NCBI GenBank assembly: GCA_016205085.1
Contig: JACQJN010000141.1
Coordinates: 1-5,215 of the forward strand
Length of the DNA: 5,215 bases
From: Elusimicrobiota bacterium
GTDB taxonomy: Bacteria; Elusimicrobiota; Elusimicrobia; JACQJN01
Direction of reading: 5' to 3'
Shown here: piece after piece, positions 1-5,215 of the stretch
How positions within the stretch are numbered: position 1 is the first letter of the stretch
Layout: the number at the start of each line of letters is the position of its first letter
The notes under the pieces: model-generated
Databases searched by the model: none
The model's input: only the letters and a program-made list of their open reading frames with translations
Told to the model about the DNA's origin: nothing
Translations under genes and position numbers: made by a program

Positions 1-709
1 GCACATCGTACAGCTCCGGCTTCATCACCAATTGCATGCACATATTATCGACCAGCCTCTCCTCATATTCCACCTTGCCTTTATAACCCTCCGCCACTGT
101 CCGCGCCGTAGCCAGAAAAAGACCATCCGACAACTTCATGATGTTCGCCTTGGTAATGGCCGTTACCTTCCGCCTTTTATGTTTCACCGCATATTCAAAA
201 GCGAATGTAACGATTCTTTCCGTGGCGGAAGGTGAGATATGCTTGATGGAAACAGCGGAGCGCGGTTTTATCTTCCCCTGTCCCCATTGGGCAATTTGTT
301 TGGCCTCAACAGAATCCGATGAAAACTCTACCCCCGTATAGAGATCTTCTGAATTTTCCCGCACGACGACCAAATCAATTTGCTTGTACGGAGAACGAAC
401 CCCGGGATACAATTTACACGGTCTTACACAGGCGTAAAGATCCAATTCGTGCCGTAAAGCCACATTCACGCTCCGAAAACCCGTTCCGATCGGGGTAGTG
501 ATAGGGCCCTTTAGAGCCACTCTATTTTTTCTAATGGAATCCAGGACCTCCCCGGGAAGAGGGGTGCCCTTTTTAGCCATGGCACTTTCTCCCGCCTCCA
601 GCGATTCCCAATCAATCACAACTCCCGTCGCACCTAAAACCTCCTTGGTCACTTCTGCGATCTCAGGCCCTGTCCCATCTCCCGGAATCAACGTCACTCT
701 ATAACTCAT
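1..709 (-). CDS. icd: Isocitrate dehydrogenase, NAD-type family, N-terminal part (cut at left edge)
   Basis: This enzyme oxidatively decarboxylates isocitrate to 2-oxoglutarate in the cytoplasm; the reverse carboxylation occurs in reductive TCA cycles. I translated 236 intact codons from ATG 709-707; the C-terminus lies beyond base 1. Seen residues fit isocitrate rather than isopropylmalate dehydrogenase. The substrate loop TGFRSVNVALRHELDLYACVR (residues 76-96, shown here only as its pattern) carries Ser80, Asn82, Arg86 and Arg96 with the same spacing as E. coli Icd S113, N115, R119 and R129. RENSEDLYTG holds Arg117 and catalytic Tyr124, ITKANIMK holds Lys187, and VDNMCMQLV holds metal-ligand Asp221. 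The DNMCMQLV block and compact N-terminus resemble the NAD-dependent, IDH3-like branch (usually about 330-365 residues). The coenzyme-specificity residues lie outside the window, so NAD versus NADP is inferred. The start is fixed by a strong Shine-Dalgarno. The gene follows the glycosyltransferase after 50 bases and is the second 2-oxoglutarate-node gene in the window. Confidence 0.93.
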   Translation of the reverse strand, partial: MSYRVTLIPGDGTGPEIAEVTKEVLGATGVVIDWESLEAGESAMAKKGTPLPGEVLDSIRKNRVALKGPITTPIGTGFRSVNVALRHELDLYACVRPCKLYPGVRSPYKQIDLVVVRENSEDLYTGVEFSSDSVEAKQIAQWGQGKIKPRSAVSIKHISPSATERIVTFAFEYAVKHKRRKVTAITKANIMKLSDGLFLATARTVAEGYKGKVEYEERLVDNMCMQLVMKPELYDV

Positions 710-713
710 TTTG

Positions 714-722
714 CCTCCCTCC
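714..722 (-). promoter_or_regulatory. Tandem Shine-Dalgarno before the isocitrate dehydrogenase
   Basis: Read on the minus strand, the sequence GGAGGGAGG precedes the ATG at 709. It contains two overlapping GGAGG cores, one 8 bases and one 4 bases from the start codon. This is the strongest ribosome binding site in the window and decides the start. The other junctions rely on overlap or close spacing, so this gene probably has high, independent translation. Confidence 0.8.
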
Positions 723-728
723 GCATCT

Positions 729-758
729 TCTATAAGGACAAAACACCGATCGCAACAA
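729..758 (-). promoter_or_regulatory. Possible weak sigma70-type promoter before the isocitrate dehydrogenase
   Basis: On the minus strand a TTGTTG at 758-753 is followed after 18 bases by TATAGA at 734-729. These match 3 of 6 and 4 of 6 consensus positions. A start about 7 bases downstream would give a short leader of about a dozen bases covering the Shine-Dalgarno. The 50-base gap is the only intergenic space in the window large enough to hold a promoter, but the match is poor and chance is a real alternative. Confidence 0.22.
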
Positions 759-759
759 T

Positions 760-1908
760 TCAGCCAACACTCACAAAAGCCTTATACAATCTTTCCTGTT
801 GGCGTACCATCTCAGCGATGTCAAACTCGGAGCCGATAGTCTCCGCTGCTTTTTTCCCCAACTGTTTCCGCAAAGGCTCGTTTTCCAGAAGAGCCAACAC
901 CTTTTCAGCCATTGACGGCACATTTCCGCGGGGAATCAAATAGCCGTTCTCTCCATCCTGGATCAAATCCCGAACTCCATCGGCATCATAACAAACGCAG
1001 GCCAAGCCCGTTTTCATCGCCTCCACCAAACTTCTAGGCAAGCCTTCCCAAAGGGAGGTCAAAACAAACAAATCGGAGGCAGCCAAAATTTCAGGGATGT
1101 CCCTGCGCCAACCCGGAAACAAACACTTCCCCATGAGCCCATACCGAAGCAAGGTCCCCTCCAATCGGAGACGGAGCTCCCCGTCTCCGATAAAGAGAAA
1201 TCGCGAATCTGGATTCTTCTCATGTACAATTTTTGCGAGCAAAATAAAATCTTCAGGGTTTTTTTGCGGTTTCAAGTTTCCCACGCTTATCACCAGGGGC
1301 TTGTGCATCCCCACTCCCAGCTCGGCCTTTTTCTTGCCGGAATCCAGGAGCTTCGCTGGAAATTCGGTCAATCGGATTCCGCTGCGTATCAAAACTGATT
1401 TTTGCAAAACGGATAACCGATACCGACTTGCCATTTCCTGATTGGCACGGGATACAAAAATCAACCGAGTAGAGCATCTCGCCGCCAACTGTTCGATCCC
1501 AATCAACAATCGGCGCAATAGGAAAGGTTGTTCCCCATGAAATCCGAATCCATGGTAGGTATGCAGGATGGCGGGAACCCCTGCAAGGCGTGCGGCAAAC
1601 CTGCCCAATACCCCTGCCTTGGAAGAATGGGTATGAACCACGTCCGGATTCTCTTGTCTTAAGATTTTAAATAGCGACCACAAGGCCCGGATATCCTTTA
1701 ACGGATGGATGGCGCGAATCAAAGACGGGATGAAATAGACCTTGAAACTGCCGTTTTTTTTAGCCTCTTCGTCCAAAATCCCGCCAGGTCCAGTGATGAG
1801 AATGGGGTCAAAAAAAGTCCTATCCAGATGTTCCAAGGTGTAGAGGGTATTTTGTTGAGCCCCTCCAAGCTCCAGCATGGTAATGATATGGACCACCTTG
1901 ATTTTCAT
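760..1908 (-). CDS. Glycosyltransferase family 4 (GT-B fold)
   Basis: This is a 382-residue retaining glycosyltransferase, predicted cytoplasmic or membrane-associated, that moves a sugar from a nucleotide-sugar donor to an unknown acceptor, probably an envelope glycan or lipid. The N-terminal Rossmann half begins with beta strand KVVHIIT and the glycine loop GGAQ (15-18). HTHSSKAG (92-99) and HTYHGFGFH (116-124) form the acceptor-side core typical of GT4 enzymes. The C-terminal donor half has SVGNLKPQKNP (208-218), GDGELR (241-246), and GWRRDIPEILAASDLFVLTS (266-285). It ends in the EX7E motif, Glu288 to Glu296 within WEGLPRSLVEAM, which contacts the donor. There is no signal peptide or membrane segment, and the length is normal and full. 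ATG 1908-1906 lies 9 bases after the SpoIID-like gene's stop without a clear Shine-Dalgarno, suggesting coupling. The start is supported by the first beta strand. Substrate and product cannot be named from sequence alone. Confidence 0.93.
   Translation of the reverse strand: MKIKVVHIITMLELGGAQQNTLYTLEHLDRTFFDPILITGPGGILDEEAKKNGSFKVYFIPSLIRAIHPLKDIRALWSLFKILRQENPDVVHTHSSKAGVLGRFAARLAGVPAILHTYHGFGFHGEQPFLLRRLLIGIEQLAARCSTRLIFVSRANQEMASRYRLSVLQKSVLIRSGIRLTEFPAKLLDSGKKKAELGVGMHKPLVISVGNLKPQKNPEDFILLAKIVHEKNPDSRFLFIGDGELRLRLEGTLLRYGLMGKCLFPGWRRDIPEILAASDLFVLTSLWEGLPRSLVEAMKTGLACVCYDADGVRDLIQDGENGYLIPRGNVPSMAEKVLALLENEPLRKQLGKKAAETIGSEFDIAEMVRQQERLYKAFVSVG
1164..1191. repeat. Perfect 11-bp inverted repeat inside the glycosyltransferase gene
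   Basis: ATCGGAGACGG at 1164-1174 and CCGTCTCCGAT at 1181-1191 are exact reverse complements separated by 6 bases. In RNA this would be a stable, GC-rich stem-loop. It encodes the IGDGELRLR part of the donor domain. No run of T follows on either strand, so it is not an intrinsic terminator. It may be a coincidence of codon choice or an internal mRNA structure. Confidence 0.85.
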
Positions 1909-1917
1909 AGAATGGAA

Positions 1918-3948
1918 TCAGTATTTAGTTGTTTTCAGTTTCAGGTTGGGAAAATAATGAGAAAGAATTTCCTTGTGATGCCTGCCGATACTGGCTAAAC
2001 CGAGAGATCCGGCTTCACACAACCCCTTTCCGGAACCTGTTCCCAACCCCCATAAAAGATAGGATTCTGGCCTCTTTCCTTCATAGAGAGGCTGAAAGAC
2101 AAACAGGGTGGACCTTAAGGAGCCGGGAGCCAACAAATTCCGGATGGCCTGCTCTCCCTCGGCCACATCGCTGCCCAAGGTTCCCTCCAACTTTAAAGAA
2201 ATCAATCTGCCCGAGGCAGATCGTTTTGAAGGGATGAGCGCCTTCAGCTTGCCGATATTCTTCTTGCGATTTTGCCGCCGCAAAATATCGGCAACGGAAA
2301 TCCATCGGATCCATCCCGCCTCCGTCGGCATGGAAAGGTTGGAGGTTTGGCAAAAAAGCCCCTGGAATGTGAATGACCGCACCCTTTTTTCAAAATCAGC
2401 CGGAGATTTCCAAGGAGGCGAAGAGGATGTGGAGGTATCCTGGACCCCATTCTCCGTCAACCCCCCGCAAGAAACATGCAGATGTGTCTCAGCCGGCTGC
2501 TGTTCCTGTTCCAAAATTTCTCCGCGGGTTTCCCGGACTCCCCGAACCCCGTTTACCGACTCCTGTTGCAATCCGGAATATAAATTACAATGAGCGGAAT
2601 CGCAAAGTTCCCAGGAATCTCCTTCATGCAGGGGATGGGATTTTAGCCATAAACTTCTCGCTCGAAGCACCACAGCCCTGGCTTTAAAAGCCTCCAAGGG
2701 AGCTTCATTCGGCCATCCTTGAGAAACAGCCCCAAAAAGATAATCATCCAGCGGGATTTCATTCACCACCTCAAAACCCTCAGCCCGGGGACGGCACTCC
2801 ACCACTCCACGCAACTCCCGATCCCCCCCATCCACACCCGCTTCCGACAGCAACTCAATATTCTTCAACAAAACGCTGGCTCCAGAAGACAACGGCTCGA
2901 TCCGAAAAGATTGCCGTGTGGAATATTCCAGTTGACCTTGGCTGCTGCGAAGCTCATAGACCAGATGTTCCGGGCTATACCGCACCTCCCAGCGAGAATT
3001 TTTCTTCCCCGCGATGACACTTCCCATTCTTTGATCCACAATCTTAAAATCAGATTGAGAGATGAAGTAAAATCTTACGGCCGCCGCCGGTTTCCCGGCA
3101 GAATCGGAAAAAAGAGCCACCCGCAGCTTGGGGGAAGGGGGATAGGTTTGAAGAGAAGTCAGAATCGGCCATGCCATCCGGCGCCAGGGACGAATATCCT
3201 TGGGATTTTTATTCATATCCTTCTGGATATCTTTCATCCATTTCTCGTACAAGGAATCCTGTGGGTCCAGATTCCATAAAGTCCAATACGCAGCCCAAGC
3301 CGCTTCAAAAAATCCCATCTCTTTATATAGTTTGCCCAAACCCACCTCCGCCTCTAAAAGCAACGGATCCTGCGCCAAGGCTTGTTTAAAATACTGATTC
3401 GCCTGATGGTATTTTCCTGCTTGAAAGTAAATTTCTCCCAGCCGTTGGGCTACAAAAGACAGGCTGATGGAATCCTTCCCAAAAATATCTTGAAAGGCTT
3501 GGGTCGCGCGCCGCGGGCCGGCATCCCGTAACTCCGTCAAGGCCAATCCCAATCTGGCTTCCGCAGTAAAGGAAGGATTCGTAGAAATATCCAACGCCTC
3601 CTTAAAAGCCTCTCTAGCTTGGGAATACCTTTCCAAAGCCAGATAAGACCATCCTCTCTGGTTCCAGGCCAACGGATCTTCCTTGGCCAATAAAGTGGCT
3701 TTGACCCAAAGGGCAATCGCCTCTTCAGGGCGCCCTGAATCTTTTGCCAGAACAGCCAAGCTGGCGGTGGGGCCAAATGACCGGGCCAGATCGGAACTTC
3801 GCATCACCAAATATTGATAGCCCTTCTCCGCATCCTCCAGCCTCCCCGAAAGAAAGGCCCCCCGAGCCGAATCTGCCGCCTCCTGGACATCGGAGATTTG
3901 ACCATAGGCCACGGAAAAGCACATGAAAAAGACAATCAGGCAAGTCAT
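1918..3948 (-). CDS. Secreted TPR-repeat protein with SpoIID/LytB domain, hallmark catalytic residues altered
   Basis: This 676-residue protein (numbered from ATG 3948) has a hydrophobic export segment at about 3-17 (cleavage perhaps after AYG), then about five to six TPR-like helical repeats over residues 25-230 (for example the repeats around 92-125 and 165-197). A SpoIID/LytB domain runs from about 272 to the end. SpoIID proteins are lytic transglycosylases that cut denuded peptidoglycan glycans. Domain signs are the block VVNEIPLDDYLFGAVSQGWP (395-413), followed by EAFKARAVVLRARSL, then CDSAHCNLYSG (449-459), ETRGEIL, SCGGLTENG (493-501), SLRSTLFVF, and the final GLGTGSGKGLCEAGSLGLAS (634-653) with HKEILSHYFPN. 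The family Glu in the VxxEM-P block is Gly411 here, and the usual GHG histidine is Ser639, so activity is doubtful. ATG is preferred over a TTG two codons earlier (3954) because it forms an ATGA overlap with the upstream hydrolase. Fold assignment is confident; enzymatic activity is not. Confidence 0.88.
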   Translation of the reverse strand: MTCLIVFFMCFSVAYGQISDVQEAADSARGAFLSGRLEDAEKGYQYLVMRSSDLARSFGPTASLAVLAKDSGRPEEAIALWVKATLLAKEDPLAWNQRGWSYLALERYSQAREAFKEALDISTNPSFTAEARLGLALTELRDAGPRRATQAFQDIFGKDSISLSFVAQRLGEIYFQAGKYHQANQYFKQALAQDPLLLEAEVGLGKLYKEMGFFEAAWAAYWTLWNLDPQDSLYEKWMKDIQKDMNKNPKDIRPWRRMAWPILTSLQTYPPSPKLRVALFSDSAGKPAAAVRFYFISQSDFKIVDQRMGSVIAGKKNSRWEVRYSPEHLVYELRSSQGQLEYSTRQSFRIEPLSSGASVLLKNIELLSEAGVDGGDRELRGVVECRPRAEGFEVVNEIPLDDYLFGAVSQGWPNEAPLEAFKARAVVLRARSLWLKSHPLHEGDSWELCDSAHCNLYSGLQQESVNGVRGVRETRGEILEQEQQPAETHLHVSCGGLTENGVQDTSTSSSPPWKSPADFEKRVRSFTFQGLFCQTSNLSMPTEAGWIRWISVADILRRQNRKKNIGKLKALIPSKRSASGRLISLKLEGTLGSDVAEGEQAIRNLLAPGSLRSTLFVFQPLYEGKRPESYLLWGLGTGSGKGLCEAGSLGLASIGRHHKEILSHYFPNLKLKTTKY
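2249..2294. repeat. Perfect 11-bp inverted repeat with inner 5-bp arm, inside the SpoIID-like gene
   Basis: TTGCCGATATT at 2249-2259 is the exact reverse complement of AATATCGGCAA at 2284-2294. Between them TTGCG (2264-2268) pairs with CGCAA (2279-2283), extending the helix across a 4-base bulge with a 10-base loop. It codes for the VADILRRQNRKKNIGKL segment of the SpoIID domain. There is no T tract after it, so it is not a canonical terminator. Confidence 0.82.
3945..3948 (-). other. ATGA stop/start overlap, hydrolase to SpoIID-like gene
   Basis: The TGA stop of the hydrolase (3947-3945) overlaps the ATG start of the next gene (3948-3946). Such 4-base overlaps usually indicate reinitiation by the same ribosomes. 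No strong Shine-Dalgarno lies upstream (only a weak GGATTGG), which agrees with coupling. This junction also decides the start codon of the downstream gene. Confidence 0.8.
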
Positions 3949-4649
3949 ATCCAATCCAGAATCTGCTTCAGTATTTTTTTCCCTCGCTGAGATTGAAGCA
4001 TCGTAACCCCATGACCTTCCTCCGCTTCGATAAACAAGACAGGGACTGAATGCCGCTTGCCGATATCCAAAAGCCGATGGGAACTGGCAAAAGCATAAGC
4101 ATCGGGAACGGAAGCAACCAGAAGCAGCGGTCTTGAACCATAGTGTTCCATTTCTGTCTCAGCCTTCACTCCATGATAATCAATCCCAGGAGATAAAAGA
4201 ATACATTTTTTCAATCGAGGACGTTGGACCGCCGCCCTGAGTGCTATATTGGCGCCGATGCTAGCTCCCACCAATACCACCTTCTGTTCCAGGATGCTCT
4301 TCTTTCTTAAAAATTGGAGGGCGGCGTAGACATCCTGAACCAAAGCAGTGTAGTCTTGCCTCACACGAGGTCCCGAAGTACTCTCTCCATGTCCCCTAAA
4401 ATCCAGGGCCAATGTGCCGTAACCTCTCTTGTGTGTCTGGGCGCGGAAGAAATCCCATTCTCCGCGACCCGCTCCCAGACCATGGAGCAAAATCAAAGTC
4501 TCTCTTCCCTTCCTGGGAGGATGAAACTCTGCCGCCAAGATCCAGCCATCTGCCGTTTTAAAATTCACCCTTGCAGAAGGAGAGACACAAAAAGCCGGTC
4601 GACAGATAAACAAACCAATGAGACAAAGCTTTAAAACCTGGCTTCTCAC
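3945..4649 (-). CDS. Exported alpha/beta-hydrolase (esterase/lipase-like serine hydrolase)
   Basis: This 234-residue serine hydrolase is probably exported and would act on ester, thioester or amide bonds of an unknown substrate. Residues 1-21 form a signal-peptide-like segment: basic start (Arg2, Lys7), a hydrophobic core LCLIGLFIC, and an A-F-C site that fits signal peptidase I. After it come the core strand and oxyanion loop LILLHGLGAGRGEW (His56-Gly57), the DFRGHGES turn (83-90), and the nucleophile elbow VGASIGAN with Ser130. Asp183 in VPDAYAFAS follows a strand at the usual acid position, and His213 in EEGHGVTML is the catalytic histidine. The complete triad Ser130-Asp183-His213 suggests an active enzyme. 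Length is on the short side for the superfamily, with only a small lid. The start is GTG, overlapping the KorB stop by one base in TAGTG. The next gene overlaps by four bases, so a link to the SpoIID-like protein is likely but unproven. Confidence 0.88.
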   Translation of the reverse strand: MRSQVLKLCLIGLFICRPAFCVSPSARVNFKTADGWILAAEFHPPRKGRETLILLHGLGAGRGEWDFFRAQTHKRGYGTLALDFRGHGESTSGPRVRQDYTALVQDVYAALQFLRKKSILEQKVVLVGASIGANIALRAAVQRPRLKKCILLSPGIDYHGVKAETEMEHYGSRPLLLVASVPDAYAFASSHRLLDIGKRHSVPVLFIEAEEGHGVTMLQSQRGKKILKQILDWI

Positions 4650-4651
4650 TA
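4647..4651 (-). other. TAGTG stop/start overlap, KorB to hydrolase
   Basis: The KorB stop TAG (4651-4649) shares its last base with the GTG start of the hydrolase (4649-4647). There is no well-placed Shine-Dalgarno: the only AAGGAA-like stretch sits over 20 bases upstream. Translation of the envelope gene therefore probably depends on ribosomes finishing KorB, tying it to expression of the metabolic gene. Confidence 0.72.
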
Positions 4652-5215
4652 AGCGTATCGCTCGAGAACTTCCTTTAGGACTTCCGGGGAGGGTTTTAAA
4701 TCTTTTGTAGCCAATTCACAAAGGGGTGTGTCCACCAATTCCTCAAGTTCCGTGAAGTCCTTTTTTTGAGGATTCAAATACAGCAAACCGGTCAGCAATT
4801 GCCCATTCGCCTTGGCCTCCTCCAAAGTCTTGAGGGCCAGAATCCTATCGGCGGGATCATAATCCCTCCCCAATTTTCTCAACACCAGATGAGAGCCATC
4901 CGGCAAAACCAGATCCTTCACAGAACCCTGCGGATAATCCACCGCCACCTCTTCATAGTAGGGGATGAAATCCACCGCATGCAAAGGATTATTCGTCTGT
5001 TGGACATGGGTATAGCTCTTAGTGGACCCCTCATGGTTATTGAAAGTGACACAAGGGCTTATGATGTCCAAGAGAGCGGTCCCTTTATGGCCTATGGCCG
5101 CCTTGAGTAAAGGGACCACCTGCTTGGCGTCTCCGGAAAAGGATCTAGCGACAAAGCTGCAACCCAGTTGAATAGCCACAGCAGCGCAGTCAATGGTATC
5201 GAATGGATTTTCAGC
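4649..5215 (-). CDS. korB: 2-oxoacid:ferredoxin oxidoreductase beta subunit, C-terminal part (cut at right edge)
   Basis: This is the beta (thiamine diphosphate-binding) subunit of an enzyme that converts a 2-oxoacid, most likely 2-oxoglutarate, and CoA to acyl-CoA and CO2 while reducing ferredoxin. It is cytoplasmic and works with an alpha subunit that should be encoded upstream, beyond base 5215. The reading frame is open to the edge and gives 188 residues, including NPFDTIDCAAVAIQLGC and SFVARSFSGD, typical of the second half of the fold. The conserved LLDIISPCVTFNNHEGSTKSY block follows. A long tail (about 110 residues) with FIPYYEEVAVDYPQGS, LPDGSHLVLRKLGRDYDPADR and LLTGLLYLN marks the extended subtype of about 340 residues found in several bacterial phyla. 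The thiamine diphosphate motif and iron-sulfur ligands, if any, lie outside the window, so substrate is inferred from subtype and from the nearby isocitrate dehydrogenase. The GTG at 5179 is an internal valine codon, not the start. Confidence 0.9.
   Translation of the reverse strand, partial: AENPFDTIDCAAVAIQLGCSFVARSFSGDAKQVVPLLKAAIGHKGTALLDIISPCVTFNNHEGSTKSYTHVQQTNNPLHAVDFIPYYEEVAVDYPQGSVKDLVLPDGSHLVLRKLGRDYDPADRILALKTLEEAKANGQLLTGLLYLNPQKKDFTELEELVDTPLCELATKDLKPSPEVLKEVLERYA

Noticed and set aside
32..704. Three short plus-strand open frames at the left edge
   Set aside because: All lie opposite the isocitrate dehydrogenase, which I translated without interruption on the minus strand with all catalytic residues.
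1..709. 3-isopropylmalate dehydrogenase
   Set aside because: The substrate loop carries Ser80-x-Asn82 and the DNMCMQLV block of isocitrate dehydrogenases rather than the leucine-pathway pattern.
1164..1191. Intrinsic terminator
   Set aside because: The stem is strong but no T run follows on either strand, and it sits in the middle of an intact gene.
2108..2593. Plus-strand open frame of 161 codons
   Set aside because: It lies wholly opposite the SpoIID-like gene, has no recognisable domain, and is rich in Pro, Ser and Arg as expected of antisense reading.
2719..3279. Plus-strand open frame of 186 codons
   Set aside because: It is antisense to the TPR-SpoIID gene, whose protein has clear family motifs. 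The plus-strand translation shows none and has no Shine-Dalgarno or neighbours on its strand.
1918..3954. TTG start at 3954 for the SpoIID-like protein
   Set aside because: The ATG two codons later forms a classic ATGA overlap with the hydrolase stop and adds nothing unusual; TTG is a rarer start.
4766..5110. Plus-strand open frame of 114 codons with repeated Ile, Gln and Arg
   Set aside because: Antisense shadow of the KorB coding region; no domain features.
4649..5179. KorB beginning at the GTG at 5179
   Set aside because: The frame continues open to base 5215 with family-like residues (NPFDTIDCAA), and the family's thiamine diphosphate region is still missing, so the gene is cut by the window edge rather than truncated.

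Overview
The window holds five genes, all on the minus strand, with almost no non-coding DNA. Reading from base 5215 down to base 1 they are: (1) the C-terminal part of a 2-oxoacid:ferredoxin oxidoreductase beta subunit (KorB type, cut by the right edge); (2) a small exported alpha/beta-hydrolase; (3) a secreted TPR + SpoIID/LytB-domain protein; (4) a GT4-family glycosyltransferase; (5) the N-terminal two thirds of an isocitrate dehydrogenase (cut by the left edge). The first four genes join by a 1-base overlap, a 4-base overlap and a 9-base gap, so they look like one translationally coupled transcription unit. The only real gap, 50 bases, lies before the dehydrogenase. It contains a strong tandem Shine-Dalgarno and a weak promoter-like sequence.

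Functionally the window is a sandwich. The outer genes act at the 2-oxoglutarate node of the TCA cycle: isocitrate <-> 2-oxoglutarate + CO2, and 2-oxoglutarate (or a related 2-oxoacid) + CoA <-> acyl-CoA + CO2 + reduced ferredoxin. The three inner genes look like cell-envelope functions: an exported serine hydrolase, a protein related to the peptidoglycan-cleaving SpoIID family, and a cytoplasmic GDP/UDP-sugar-type glycosyltransferase. Whether the inner trio works together is inference from the tight coupling.

The organism is a bacterium of medium GC content with ferredoxin-dependent central metabolism, which points to an anaerobe or microaerophile. The long KorB C-terminal extension and the TPR-SpoIID fusion resemble what is seen in deep-branching or candidate phyla (for example Omnitrophota, Acidobacteriota, Nitrospirota relatives). 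The sequence alone does not settle the phylum. SpoIID domains occur widely outside spore formers, so this is not evidence of sporulation.

The most notable observation is that the SpoIID domain appears to lack the catalytic glutamate and the C-terminal histidine of the family hallmark motifs, while keeping the overall fold signature and a Cys/His cluster. Two perfect 11-bp inverted repeats lie inside coding sequence. I see no CRISPR array, insertion sequence, tRNA, rRNA, phage gene or defence system, and no stretch over 300 bases without a gene.
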